A DNA stretch of 64,000 nucleotides from Streptomyces sp. Its GTDB lineage: Bacteria > Actinomycetota > Actinomycetes > Streptomycetales > Streptomycetaceae. The notes beneath the pieces are model-generated. The model ran no database searches, was not told where the DNA came from, and saw nothing but the letters and a program-made list of their open reading frames with translations. Where the stretch lies: assembly GCF_031181555.1 (NCBI RefSeq), contig NZ_JAPSKQ010000013.1:1-64000 (forward strand). The letters are read 5' to 3'. Positions within the stretch are counted from its first letter, which is position 1; every line of letters starts with the position of its first letter. Both the position numbers and the translations under genes were made by a program. Of this stretch, positions 43,378-52,672 are shown piece by piece.

Positions 43378-45066
43378 ATGTCTCAGACCCACAGCGCGCT
43401 GCCCCGTCAGGTCGCCGACTCCTACGTCGACGAGCTCATCGCCCTCGACCCGGTCACCGGAACCTTCCTCGGCGTGAAGGAGAGTTCCTCCCGCCTGCCC
43501 GATCTCTCGCCCGCCGGCCAGGAGGCGCTCGCCGAGCTCCAGCGGGCCACGCTCGCGCGACTCGACGAGGCCGAGCGCCTCCCCGGCGCGGACAGCGGCA
43601 TCGAGCGCCGCTGCGCCCGCCTGCTGCGCGAGCGGCTCACCGCGGAGCTGGCCGTGCACGAGGCCGGCGAGGGGCTGCGTTCGGTCGGCAACCTGGGCAC
43701 GGTCGCGCACTCGGTGCGCGAGGTGTTCACGGTGACGCCGACGCAGACGGAGGAGGACTGGTCGCAGGTCACCGAGCGGCTGCGCGCGGTGCCGGCCGCG
43801 CTGGCCGGCTACCGGGAGTCCCTCGCGCTCGGCCTGGAGCGCAAGCTGTACGCGGCTCCGCGCCCGACGGCCACGTTCGTCGAGCAGCTCACCGAGTGGG
43901 CGGACACCGGCGAGGGCCGCGGCTGGTTCGAGGACTTCGCCTCGGCCGGTCCGGACGCGCTGCGCGCGGACCTGGACGAGGCGGCTCGCGCGGCCACCGC
44001 CGCCGTCGTGGAACTGCGGGACTGGATGCGCGACGTGTACGCGCCGGCGATCGAGGGCGCGCCGAACACCGTGGGCCGGGAGCGCTACGCCCGCTGGGCC
44101 CGCTACTTCAACGGCACCGATCTGGACCTGGACGAGGCGTACGCGTACGGCTGGTCCGAGTACCACCGGCTGCTCGGCGAGATGAGGAAGGAGGCCGAGA
44201 AGATCCTGCCGGGCGCCGAGACCCCGTGGGTGGCGCTGGCGCACCTCGACGAGCACGGCCGGCACATCGAGGGCGTCGACGAGGTCCGCGACTGGCTCCA
44301 GGGCGTGATGGACCGGGCGATCGAGTCCCTGGACGGCACCCACTTCGACCTCGCCGAGCGGGTACGGAGGGTGGAGTCGCGGATCGCCCCGCCGGGCAGC
44401 GCGGCGGCGCCGTACTACACGCCTCCGTCGGAGGACTTCTCCCGGCCGGGCTGCACCTGGCTGCCCACGATGGGCCTGACCCGCTTCCCGGTCTACGACC
44501 TGGTCTCCACCTGGTACCACGAGGGCGTCCCCGGACACCACCTCCAGCTGGCGCAGTGGGTGCACGTGGCCGAGGACCTCTCCCGCTACCAGGCCTCCGT
44601 GGGCATGGTCAGCGCCAACGCCGAGGGCTGGGCACTGTACGCGGAGCGGCTGATGGACGAACTCGGCTTCCTCGCGGACGCCGAGGAGCGGCTGGGCTAC
44701 CTGGACGCGCAGATGATGCGGGCGGCCCGGGTCATCGTCGACATCGGCATGCACCTGGAGCTCGAGATCCCGGCGGACTCGCCGTTCCGTCCGGGCGAGC
44801 GCTGGACGCCGGAGCTGGCGCAGGAGTTCTTCGGGGCGCACAGCAGCCGCCCGGCGGACTTCGTGGAGAGCGAACTGACCCGTTATCTGACGATTCCGGG
44901 TCAGGCGATCGGCTACAAGCTCGGCGAGCGGGCGTGGCTGCTGGGCCGGGAGAACGCCCGCAAGCGGCACGGCGACGCCTTCGACCTCAAGGCCTGGCAC
45001 ATGGCGGCCCTGTCCCAGGGTTCGCTGGGCCTGGACGACCTGGTGGACGAGCTGTCGGCGCTGTGA
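43378..45066 (+). CDS. DUF885 family metallopeptidase-like protein
   Basis: A 562-residue DUF885 protein. The zinc-binding helix is WYHEGVPGHHLQLAQ (HExxPGHH) and a second acidic segment is SANAEGWALYAERLMDELG, as in M3/M32-like gluzincins. No signal peptide is seen, so it is probably cytoplasmic and may act on peptides. ATG 43378 gives the start MSQTHSALPRQVADSYVDELIAL; ATG 43369 is in frame and possible. It converges on the SDR gene. Confidence 0.88.
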   Translation: MSQTHSALPRQVADSYVDELIALDPVTGTFLGVKESSSRLPDLSPAGQEALAELQRATLARLDEAERLPGADSGIERRCARLLRERLTAELAVHEAGEGLRSVGNLGTVAHSVREVFTVTPTQTEEDWSQVTERLRAVPAALAGYRESLALGLERKLYAAPRPTATFVEQLTEWADTGEGRGWFEDFASAGPDALRADLDEAARAATAAVVELRDWMRDVYAPAIEGAPNTVGRERYARWARYFNGTDLDLDEAYAYGWSEYHRLLGEMRKEAEKILPGAETPWVALAHLDEHGRHIEGVDEVRDWLQGVMDRAIESLDGTHFDLAERVRRVESRIAPPGSAAAPYYTPPSEDFSRPGCTWLPTMGLTRFPVYDLVSTWYHEGVPGHHLQLAQWVHVAEDLSRYQASVGMVSANAEGWALYAERLMDELGFLADAEERLGYLDAQMMRAARVIVDIGMHLELEIPADSPFRPGERWTPELAQEFFGAHSSRPADFVESELTRYLTIPGQAIGYKLGERAWLLGRENARKRHGDAFDLKAWHMAALSQGSLGLDDLVDELSAL

Positions 45067-45093
45067 TCCGGCCGTGGGGCCGGGGCGGCGCCG

Positions 45094-45939
45094 TCAGCGC
45101 CGGAAACCGCCCTCCGAGTCGATGACCTGACCGGTGATCCAGTCCGCCTCGTCCGTGGCCAGCCACGCGATGAGGCGGGCGGGGTCGTCGGGCATGCCCC
45201 AGCGCCCGGCGGGGAAGCGCGCGGCGACGGCCTCGTAGGCGTCGCCGGTGAGGTAGTCCGTGTCGACCGGGCCGGGGTTGACGGTGTTCACCGTGACCGC
45301 GTGCTCGGCGAGCGTGGTCGCCAGGGAGCGGGTGATGGAGGCGAGCGCGCCCTTCTGGAGGGCGTAGGCGATCTCGCCCGGCATGCCGCCGGCGATGTCC
45401 TGCCCGGAGGTCATCATCACCACGCGCCCGCCCGGGGTGCGCGGAGGCAGAGCGGCGCGGTGGCGGGCGTGGGCCTGGACGAGCAGCAGCACCGAGCGGG
45501 TGTCGACCGCCCAGTGGGCGTCCAGCATCCCCGTGTCGATCGTGTCGAGGGTGCCGTCGGAGCCGCTGAGGGCATGGTTGGCGACGAGGATGTCGAGCCG
45601 TCCGCCGAGCGCCGCGGCGGCCCGGGCGTGCAGTTCGGCGGGGACGTCCGGATCGGCGAGGTCGCCCGGCCCGGCGACCACCCGTGCGCCGGGGTCGCCC
45701 TGGGCCTCCCGCACGGAGGCGGTCACCTCCTCGATCCGGTCGGCGCCCCAGGGCATGGCGGCGTCGTGCGGCACGTGGTGGTGCAGGTAGACGCTCGCGC
45801 CGTGGGCGGCGAGGCGCCGGGCCACGGCGTGTCCGATGCCGCCGCGTCTGCTGGCCCCGGTGACCAGCGCGGTCCGGCCGCGCAGGGGCAGGGGGTCACG
45901 GCGGAGTGCTTCGGGGGCGGGATGCGGGAGTCTGGGCAT
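45094..45939 (-). CDS. short-chain dehydrogenase/reductase
   Basis: A 281-residue SDR. The cofactor loop is ALVTGASRRGGIGHAVA, the NNAG-like motif is LVANHAL, the catalytic Ser is in VVMMTSGQDIAGG and the Tyr/Lys in YALQKGALASIT. The end NTVNPGPVDTDYL, DEADWITGQVIDSEGGF is classical. The two-residue expansion in the glycine loop (TGASRRGGIG) places it with 3-oxoacyl-ACP-reductase-like SDRs. ATG 45939 matches the start of homology. Confidence 0.9.
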   Translation of the reverse strand: MPRLPHPAPEALRRDPLPLRGRTALVTGASRRGGIGHAVARRLAAHGASVYLHHHVPHDAAMPWGADRIEEVTASVREAQGDPGARVVAGPGDLADPDVPAELHARAAAALGGRLDILVANHALSGSDGTLDTIDTGMLDAHWAVDTRSVLLLVQAHARHRAALPPRTPGGRVVMMTSGQDIAGGMPGEIAYALQKGALASITRSLATTLAEHAVTVNTVNPGPVDTDYLTGDAYEAVAARFPAGRWGMPDDPARLIAWLATDEADWITGQVIDSEGGFRR

Positions 45940-46118
45940 GGTCGCCCATGATGGAGGACGCGGTGGACCGGCGCACCCCGTTTTCCGCCGCGGTCCCCTC
46001 GTGTGTCCGTGCCGCGGCCGGGCGGACCGCGCAACGGCCGGGGCGAGCGTGCGTCGCACGTGGCCGGCGCTTGTGCGGCACAACCCACCGGGTCGGCCGC
46101 GTGTTTGAACCCGGGGGT

Positions 46119-46613
46119 TCAGCAGCCGCAGTCCCCGGCGTCCACCGGTGCCGTCAGGGGGTCGGGGGCACGGCGCCCGCGGCCCCGCGAGGTCTCGAAC
46201 GCGAAGCCCTCGCGCACCCAGTACTCGAAGCCGCCGAGCATCTCCTTGACCCGGTGGCCGAGTTCGGCGAGGGCGAGCGCGGCGCGGGTGGCGCCGTCGC
46301 AGCCGGGGCCCCAGCAGTACGTCACGACCGGCACCGACGGGTCCAGGAGTTCCGCGGCCCGCTCGGGGACGAGCGCGGTGGGCAGGTGGACCGCGCCCGG
46401 GACACGGCCCCGGTCCCAGGCCTCGGTGGAGCGGGAGTCCACCAGGACGAACCCGGGATCTCCGCCGGCCGCGAGGGCGGCGGCCACGTCGGAGACGTCG
46501 GTGTGGAACGCGAGGCTCGCACGGAAGTGGGCGGCGGCCACGGCCGGGGCGGCGGGGGCGACGCGCAGCACGGGGTTCACGGTGGTGGCAGGGGTCATGG
46601 CGGTAGAGGTCAT
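46119..46613 (-). CDS. rhodanese-like sulfurtransferase
   Basis: A 164-residue single-domain rhodanese: FVLVDSRSTEAWDRGRVPGAVHLPT is the N-terminal signature, and the active-site loop is VVTYCWGPGCDGATRAALALAELG. A further Cys pair ends the protein (DAGDCGC). There are two in-frame ATGs (46613 and 46598); neither has a strong ribosome site. It is divergent from an Lrp regulator with a 93-bp spacer, a common streptomycete pairing. Substrate and acceptor are unknown. Confidence 0.87.
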   Translation of the reverse strand: MTSTAMTPATTVNPVLRVAPAAPAVAAAHFRASLAFHTDVSDVAAALAAGGDPGFVLVDSRSTEAWDRGRVPGAVHLPTALVPERAAELLDPSVPVVTYCWGPGCDGATRAALALAELGHRVKEMLGGFEYWVREGFAFETSRGRGRRAPDPLTAPVDAGDCGC

Positions 46614-46706
46614 GACAGAGAAACTACGGCCGCGAAACCCCGGGCAGAAGGGACATTCCCCGGCCTCGGTCTTGATCGGGCGTGGATCCCCTGCTATCCC
46701 TCGGGA

Positions 46707-47153
46707 ATGACCGCGTATTCCCCGGACGCCACCGACTGGCGCATTCTCGACGTCCTCCAGCGGGAGGGGCGGGCCAGTTTCGCCGAGCTGGCCCGTGCCG
46801 TCTCCATGTCCGCGAGCGCGGTCACCGAGCGGGTGCGGCGCATGGAGGAGGCCGGGGTCATCCAGGGGTACGCGGCGGTGGTGGACCCGGAGCGGATCGG
46901 CCTGCCGGTCCTGGCCTTCGTCCGGCTGCGCTATCCGACCGGCAACTACAAGCCGTTCCACGACCTCGTCGCCGCGACGCCCGAGATCCTGGAGGCGCAC
47001 CACGTCACGGGTGACGACTGCTTCGTCATCAAGGTCGCCGCCCGTTCGATGCGGCATCTGGAGGAGGTGTCGGGCCGGATCGGCGCGCTGGGGTCGGTGA
47101 CCACCAGCGTCGTCTACTCCTCGCCGCTGCCGCGCCGCGCGCTGGGGCGCTGA
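46707..47153 (+). CDS. Lrp/AsnC-family regulator, divergent from the rhodanese gene
   Basis: A 148-residue Lrp protein with DATDWRILDVLQREGRASFAELARAVSMSASAVTERVRRMEEAGVI as the helix-turn-helix and an AsnC-type effector domain (AFVRLRYPTGNYKPFHDLVAATPEILEAHHVTGDDCFVIKVAARSM). The divergent rhodanese gene is the probable target, suggesting sulfur amino acids as ligand. It converges on sbcC, whose stop is 31 bp away. Confidence 0.9.
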   Translation: MTAYSPDATDWRILDVLQREGRASFAELARAVSMSASAVTERVRRMEEAGVIQGYAAVVDPERIGLPVLAFVRLRYPTGNYKPFHDLVAATPEILEAHHVTGDDCFVIKVAARSMRHLEEVSGRIGALGSVTTSVVYSSPLPRRALGR

Positions 47154-47184
47154 CGCCGCGGACGCGCACGGCCTCCGTCCGGAG

Positions 47185-50178
47185 TCAGCGGACCCCGCGC
47201 TGCCGCAGCGCCGACCCCGAGCGGCCCTTCACGACCTCCAGCTGGGCGTGGATCCGCCGCCGCAGATCGGCGACGTGGCTGACGATGCCCACGCTGCGGT
47301 CGCGTTCGCGCAGCGAGTCCAGGACGTCCAGGACCTCGTCGAGGGTCTGGTCGTCGAGGCTGCCGAAGCCCTCGTCGATGAAGAGGGTGTCCAGCCGGAC
47401 CCCGCCCGCCTCGTCGGTGACGACGTCGGCGAGGCCGAGGGCGAGGGCGAGCGAGGCGAAGAACGTCTCGCCGCCCGAGAGGGTCGCCGTGTCGCGCTCC
47501 CGGCCGGTCCAGGCGTCCACGACGTGCAGGCCGAGTCCGCTGCGGCCGCGTCCGGTGCGGTCGTCGGAGTGGACGAGGGTGTAGCGGCCGGACGACATGC
47601 GGTGCAGGCGTACCGTCGCGGCGGCGGCGACCTGCTCCAGGCGTGCCGCCAGGACGTACGACTCCAGGCGCATCCTGCGCTCGTTGTCGGCCGAGGTGCC
47701 CGCGGCGAGGCCGGCCATGCGGGCCACGCGGTCGTACTCCTCGCGCAGCGGCCCCAGCCGGCGCACCGAGGCGGTGGCCCGTGCGGAGAGCCGGTCGAGC
47801 TCGGTGCAGCGGCGGGCGGCCGCGTCGCGCGCGGAGGCCGCCTCGCGCACCCGGCGGGCCGCGTCCTCGGCGGTCCGCTGCGCGGAGGCGGGATCGGCGG
47901 GCGGCCGCTGTGCGGCGGCCGCGGTCTCCGGTTCGGCGAGGACGGCACGGACGGCGGCCTCCTCGTGCCGCCAGGCGTCCAGGCGCCGCTGCAGTTCGCG
48001 GTGGGCGGTGTCGTCGAGGAGGGCGTCGGCCGCGGCCTGCGGGGTGTCGAAGCCCGCGCGGAAGGCGGCGTCGGCGAGCCGGGCGTCGGCGTCCTTGAGC
48101 CGCTGGGCCGCGTCCTCGGCGGCTCGGGCGGCGTCGGCGGCGTCCGTGAGCCGGGTGACGCTCCGCTCCAGCTGCTCGGCGCGCGCGGCCACGCTGGTCG
48201 CGGCCCCCCGTGCCTGGGCCAGTTCCTCCTCCAGGGCGGCCTTCTCACGGTCCAGCCGGTCGCGGTGGCCCACCCGGGAGGCGGCCCGGACCGCCGCCTC
48301 CCGCTGGGCGACGACCCGCAGCTCGTGCTCGTGCTCCGCCCGGCGCATCTCTTCCCGGGCGGAGTGCAGGTCCGAGGCGGCGGCCCGGGCCTCGGCGTAC
48401 TGGCCCTCCAACTCCTGCGCCGCGAGGGCGAGTTCTTCGGTGGGCGTGTCACCGGCCTCCGCGCCGGCGGCGGCCAGCGCCTCGCGTACGGCGCCGAGGC
48501 GCCGCTCGGCCTCGGCGCGCTGTTCCTCTGCGCGCTGGTAGCCGGCCAGGGCGCGCTCCTCCGCCTCGCGGCCGACGTGTCCGTCGACCTTGCGGGCGGG
48601 GGCGGGGTGTTCGGTGGCGCCGCAGACCGCGCAGGGCGCACCGTCGGCGAGGCCCGCGGCCAGTTCGGCGGCGATGCCGCTCAGGCGCTGTTCCTTGAGG
48701 TCGAGCCAGTGCTGCTTGGCCTTCAGAGCCTGTTCCCGGGCGGCGCGGACCTGTTCGGCGGCCCTCTCCACGTCCTCGGCCAGCCGGTCGCGCGTCCGTG
48801 CCGCGTTCAGCCGCCTCTGCGCGGGGTCGCGTCGTACGGCGAGTTCACCGGCCCTGGTCTCGGCCTGCTGCGCGGCCTCGATGCGGGCCTGGAGACCGGC
48901 CCTGGTTTCCTCCCAGCCCGCGAGCCAGCTCTCCGCGTCGTGCAGCACCTCCTCGTCGGCGCGCTCCTGACGCTCCAGCCCGGCCCGCTCCTCGAGGAGT
49001 TCCGCCAGCCTCCGCTCGGCCCGGCGGGCCGACTCCAGCCCGCCCAGTTCCTCGGCGGCGCGGCGGGCGGCGGCCGCGAGCCCGGCCGCTCCCTCGTCCG
49101 CGAAGGACGCCGGGAGCAGGGCACGCGCGTGTGCCTCGGCGGCGGCCGCCCGGCGGTGCTCCGCGTCGGCGGCGTCCCGCAGTTCCAGGGCGGGGGCGAC
49201 CGCCTCGGCCTTGCGGGCCCGCTCCATGCGCGCCTGTGCCTCCCGGTGGTCTCCGGCCCGTTCCCAAAGCCGCGCCGCCCGCTCCCGCGCCTCGGCGAAC
49301 CGCCGCTGCAGGCGGTCCCGTTCGCGTACGTCGTCCAGGACCCGGTCGGCGGCGGCCTGGGCGGACTCGGCGGCGGCGAGGCGGCAGTGGGCGACGGCGA
49401 GCTGTTCGCGCGCGGTGCTGCGGGCCACGGCGGCCGCGCTCAGCACCGCCTCGGCCAGCCCCGGTTCGCCCGGCGCCAGTTCGGGCAGCTCCAGGACGCC
49501 GCCCGCCGCCTGCTGCATGCGGTGCGCGTCGGCCAGCAGGGCCGCGTCGCCGTCCCGTACCCGGGCCTCGGCGGCACGTCGGCGTTCGGCGAGGCGCTTC
49601 TCCACGTCGGCGAAGCGGCGGGTGTCGAAGAGGCGCCCCAGCAGCTTGCCGCGCGCCTCGGCGTCGGCGCGCAGGAAGCGCGCGAAGTCGCCCTGGGGCA
49701 GCAGCACGACCTGGCAGAACTGCTCCCGGCTCATGCCGAGGAGCTGGGTGATCTCCTCGCCGATCTCCTGGTGTGAACGGCTGAGGTCCTTCCAGGTGCC
49801 CGAGGCCGCGTCGCGCTCGCGCAGCCAGGTCTGGGCCTTGTCCAGCGTGGTGCCCGTGCCGCGCTTCTTCGGGCGCTCCCAGGGCGGTTGCCGGGTGATC
49901 TCCAACCGGCGTCCGGCGACGGTGAGTTCGAGGGTGACCGAGGTACGGGTTCCCGGTGCGGCGTGGTCGCTGCGCAGGGTCGTGCCCTGGCCGCTCTGCC
50001 GGGCCCCGGGGACGGAGCCGTACAGGGCGTAGCAGACGGCGTCCAGCACCGAGGTCTTCCCGGCGCCGGTGGGGCCGTGCAGCAGGAAGAGCCCGGCGGC
50101 GGACAGTTCGTCGAAGTCGACGGTCTGGGAGTCCCCGAAGGGCCCGAAGGCGGTGATGTCCAGCCGGTGCAGCCTCAC
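47185..50178 (-). CDS. sbcC: exonuclease subunit SbcC
   Basis: A 997-residue SMC-like ATPase that, with SbcD, processes hairpins and DNA ends. Walker A GPTGAGKTS is at residues 35-43. Long coiled coils flank a zinc hook GAPCAVCGATEHP at about residue 520, and the C-terminal signature TLSGGETFFASLALALGLADV and Walker B LDTLFIDEGFGSLD complete the ATPase. GTG 50178 overlaps the sbcD stop by four bases (GTGA). Much longer readings of this frame upstream are not coding. Confidence 0.95.
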   Translation of the reverse strand: MRLHRLDITAFGPFGDSQTVDFDELSAAGLFLLHGPTGAGKTSVLDAVCYALYGSVPGARQSGQGTTLRSDHAAPGTRTSVTLELTVAGRRLEITRQPPWERPKKRGTGTTLDKAQTWLRERDAASGTWKDLSRSHQEIGEEITQLLGMSREQFCQVVLLPQGDFARFLRADAEARGKLLGRLFDTRRFADVEKRLAERRRAAEARVRDGDAALLADAHRMQQAAGGVLELPELAPGEPGLAEAVLSAAAVARSTAREQLAVAHCRLAAAESAQAAADRVLDDVRERDRLQRRFAEARERAARLWERAGDHREAQARMERARKAEAVAPALELRDAADAEHRRAAAAEAHARALLPASFADEGAAGLAAAARRAAEELGGLESARRAERRLAELLEERAGLERQERADEEVLHDAESWLAGWEETRAGLQARIEAAQQAETRAGELAVRRDPAQRRLNAARTRDRLAEDVERAAEQVRAAREQALKAKQHWLDLKEQRLSGIAAELAAGLADGAPCAVCGATEHPAPARKVDGHVGREAEERALAGYQRAEEQRAEAERRLGAVREALAAAGAEAGDTPTEELALAAQELEGQYAEARAAASDLHSAREEMRRAEHEHELRVVAQREAAVRAASRVGHRDRLDREKAALEEELAQARGAATSVAARAEQLERSVTRLTDAADAARAAEDAAQRLKDADARLADAAFRAGFDTPQAAADALLDDTAHRELQRRLDAWRHEEAAVRAVLAEPETAAAAQRPPADPASAQRTAEDAARRVREAASARDAAARRCTELDRLSARATASVRRLGPLREEYDRVARMAGLAAGTSADNERRMRLESYVLAARLEQVAAAATVRLHRMSSGRYTLVHSDDRTGRGRSGLGLHVVDAWTGRERDTATLSGGETFFASLALALGLADVVTDEAGGVRLDTLFIDEGFGSLDDQTLDEVLDVLDSLRERDRSVGIVSHVADLRRRIHAQLEVVKGRSGSALRQRGVR

Positions 50179-51338
50179 CGGGCCACCTCCCGTACCGCCT
50201 CGTCCGCGCGGACCGCGTCGAAGGCGTCCCGCAGGACGGCGCGTTCGTGCTCGTCGGGGCCGGCGCCGCGCACATGGGCCACGAAGTCCTCGGCGATCTG
50301 CTGGTCGCCGCGGCCGGCGAGGCGGCGGGCGTAGGACACCCCGGGGTCGTCCGCCGGCCGGTCCGGGGCGAAGACGAGGCTGAGGGTGTGCGGGAAGCGC
50401 TCGGTCAGCCGGGCCATGGGGTCGGCCGGGCGGACCGGGTCGGTGAGCGTCGCCTCGACCCACGCCTCCTCGTGCCGCGCCAGTGCGGGATCGGCGAGCA
50501 GTTCCTCCAGGGTGCCGCGGATCCGGGCCAGGGCGCGCGGCACCGGGCAGTCGACGCGCTCCGCGGTGACGGCCCCGTCGGCGTCCAGGTCGATCAGCCA
50601 CATGCTCTTGCGGTGGTCGGCCTCCGAGAAGGAGTACGGCAGCGGGGAGCCGGAGTAGCGCACCCGCTCGGTGAGGGTCTGGCAGCCGTGCAGGTGCCCG
50701 AGCGCCACGTAGTCGACGCCGTCGAACACCCCGGCGGGCACGGCGGCCACTCCCCCGACGGTGATGTCCCGCTCGCTGTCGCTGGGCCGGCCGCCGGTGA
50801 CGAAGGCGTGTGCGAGGACGACGGAACGGGTGCCGCGCGCGCGTGCGGCGAGGTCGGCGCGGACCCGGTCCATGGCGGCGGCGAGCACCGTCTCGTGGCC
50901 GGCCTTCTCCACGCCGAACTCGTCCTTCACCAGAGCGGGTTCGAGGTACGGCAGCCCGTAGAAGGCGACATCGCCGTGGGGGTCGGACAGCACCACGGGC
51001 GTGCCGCACGCGGACGGTTCGGTGCGCAGATGGATGCCCGCGCGCCCGATGAGCCCGGCGCCGACGCCGAGACGGCGGGCCGAGTCGTGGTTGCCGGAGA
51101 TCATCACCGTCGGCACGCCGAGACCGGCGAGGCGGTGCAGGGCGTCGTCGAACAGCTCGACCGCGGCGAGCGGCGGCACCGCGCGGTCGTACACGTCTCC
51201 CGACACGACCACCGCGTCCACGTCGCGCTCCCGCACGGTGGTGACGAGGTGGTCGACGAACGCGGCCTGGGCACCGAGCATGTTGACCCGGTGGAACGCC
51301 CGGCCGAGATGCCAGTCGGAAGTGTGCAGCAGTCTCAT
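50175..51338 (-). CDS. sbcD: exonuclease subunit SbcD
   Basis: A 387-residue Mre11-type nuclease. Phosphodiesterase motifs: LHTSDWHLGR, VVSGDVYDRAVP, MISGNHDSARR, VLAHAFVTGG and ALGHLHGCQ. A C-terminal capping domain follows (RVRYSGSPLPYSFSEADHRKSMWLIDL). It is the first gene of the sbcDC operon and is translationally coupled to sbcC. The terminator hairpin at 51426-51447 separates it from yigZ. Confidence 0.95.
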   Translation of the reverse strand: MRLLHTSDWHLGRAFHRVNMLGAQAAFVDHLVTTVRERDVDAVVVSGDVYDRAVPPLAAVELFDDALHRLAGLGVPTVMISGNHDSARRLGVGAGLIGRAGIHLRTEPSACGTPVVLSDPHGDVAFYGLPYLEPALVKDEFGVEKAGHETVLAAAMDRVRADLAARARGTRSVVLAHAFVTGGRPSDSERDITVGGVAAVPAGVFDGVDYVALGHLHGCQTLTERVRYSGSPLPYSFSEADHRKSMWLIDLDADGAVTAERVDCPVPRALARIRGTLEELLADPALARHEEAWVEATLTDPVRPADPMARLTERFPHTLSLVFAPDRPADDPGVSYARRLAGRGDQQIAEDFVAHVRGAGPDEHERAVLRDAFDAVRADEAVREVAR

Positions 51339-51425
51339 GATTCCCGCAGGGTATCCGCCGGGCCCGACGGCACGGGCGGTTACTCCCGTATCGCTCCGTC
51401 ACGGCCCGGCCCGGTCGTGCCCGGC

Positions 51426-51447
51426 ACGCGCCCGGAGGCGGGCGCGT
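51426..51447 (-). terminator. hairpin between yigZ and sbcD
   Basis: Arms ACGCGCCCG and CGGGCGCGT with a 4-base loop GAGG, starting 15 bp past the yigZ stop in its direction of reading. Confidence 0.7.
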
Positions 51448-51461
51448 ACGGCCGGTGCCCG

Positions 51462-52088
51462 TCACGCGTCCCCGTACGCCTCTCCGCCGAGCTCGAACCC
51501 GGCCGTGCCCGCGGTCGCGTCGGCGAGCCAGGCGCGGAAGGCGGCCACGTCGGCGTCCGGGAGGCCGATCTCGATCGTGACCTCCTCGCCGTAGTGCACG
51601 CCCCGCACCTCGCGGCCGGTGGCGCGCAGGTCGTTCTGGACCTTGCCGGCCCGCTGGTGGTCGACGGTCACCGTGGCCAGCCGGAAGCGGCGCCGGGTGA
51701 TCGTGCCGAGGGTGTCCAGGGCCTCGCCGACGGCGCCGCCGTACGCGCGGATGAGGCCGCCGGCGCCGAGCTTGACGCCGCCGTAGTAGCGGGTGACGAC
51801 GGCGACGACGTACCGCATGTCGCGGCGGAGCAGCATCTGGAGCATGGGGACGCCCGCGGTGCCGCCGGGCTCGCCGTCGTCGCTGGCCTTCTGGGTCGAG
51901 GCGTCGGCACCGATGACGTACGCCCAGCAGTTGTGGGTGGCGTCGGCGTGCTCCTTGCGCACGGCGGCGACGAAGTCCTGCGCCTCCTGCTCGGTGGCCG
52001 CCGGAGCGAGGGCGCACAGGAAGCGGGAGCGGTTGATCTCGATCTCGTGCACACCCGCGCGCGCGACGGTGCGGTACTCGTCCTGCAT
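51462..52088 (-). CDS. YigZ/IMPACT family protein
   Basis: A 208-residue UPF0029/IMPACT protein. The diagnostic segments are NRSRFLCALAPAATEQEAQDFVAAVRKEHADATHNCWAYVIG, KASDDGEPGGTAGVPML and VVAVVTRYYGGVKLGAGGLIRAYGGAVGEAL. The N-terminal domain is of the ribosomal S5 fold; the C-terminal is EF-G domain V-like. The bacterial role is unresolved; the eukaryotic relative inhibits Gcn2. Confidence 0.92.
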   Translation of the reverse strand: MQDEYRTVARAGVHEIEINRSRFLCALAPAATEQEAQDFVAAVRKEHADATHNCWAYVIGADASTQKASDDGEPGGTAGVPMLQMLLRRDMRYVVAVVTRYYGGVKLGAGGLIRAYGGAVGEALDTLGTITRRRFRLATVTVDHQRAGKVQNDLRATGREVRGVHYGEEVTIEIGLPDADVAAFRAWLADATAGTAGFELGGEAYGDA

Positions 52089-52129
52089 CCGGCCAGCCTA
52101 TGCGCCGCCGCGCGGGCCGGCCGCCCCGG

Positions 52130-52672
52130 TCAGCGCTTCCCGCCCCGGGGCACGGTCACCGACGTCAGCAGCGCGGTGCCGGGGGCGAGGTCCCGCCAGT
52201 CGGCGCCGCGCCAGGACAGGACGGCGACGGCACAGGTCGGGAACTTCTCGCGGACGCGGTCCAGGGTGTCGTCCAGGCCGTCGCCGGCCAGCGTCAGGAC
52301 CAGGTCCTCCAGGCCGGGGTTGTGGCCGACCAGCAGCAGCGTCTCGACGTCGGCCGGCGTCTCGTGCACCACGGCCAGCAGTTCGGGGACGCCGGCGGCG
52401 TACAGCCGCGGGTCGTACCGGACCGGCGGGGGCGTGCCCCACTGCGCGGCGGCCAGTTCCCAGGTCCGGCGGGCCCGTACGGCGGTGGAGCACAGCGCGA
52501 GGCCCGGCAGGCAGTCGGCCTCGGCGAGCGCGCGTCCGGCGGCGGGGGCGTCCCTGCGGCCGCGCGGCGCGAGGGGGCGCTCGTGGTCGGTGACGCCCCC
52601 CGGTCGGGCGGACTTGGCGTGGCGCAGGACGACCAGGCGGCGCAGCGGTCCCGCCCCGGCGCGCTCGATCAT
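52130..52672 (-). CDS. SixA-type histidine phosphatase
   Basis: A 180-residue phosphoglycerate-mutase-superfamily phosphatase. The catalytic RHG-like motif is VVLRHAKSARPGG (phospho-acceptor His), with STAVRARRTWELAA and LLVGHNPGLEDLV supplying the second His. Short SixA-like enzymes dephosphorylate phosphohistidine proteins or small phosphates. ATG 52672 overlaps the stop of the upstream gene (ATGA). Confidence 0.88.
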   Translation of the reverse strand: MIERAGAGPLRRLVVLRHAKSARPGGVTDHERPLAPRGRRDAPAAGRALAEADCLPGLALCSTAVRARRTWELAAAQWGTPPPVRYDPRLYAAGVPELLAVVHETPADVETLLLVGHNPGLEDLVLTLAGDGLDDTLDRVREKFPTCAVAVLSWRGADWRDLAPGTALLTSVTVPRGGKR

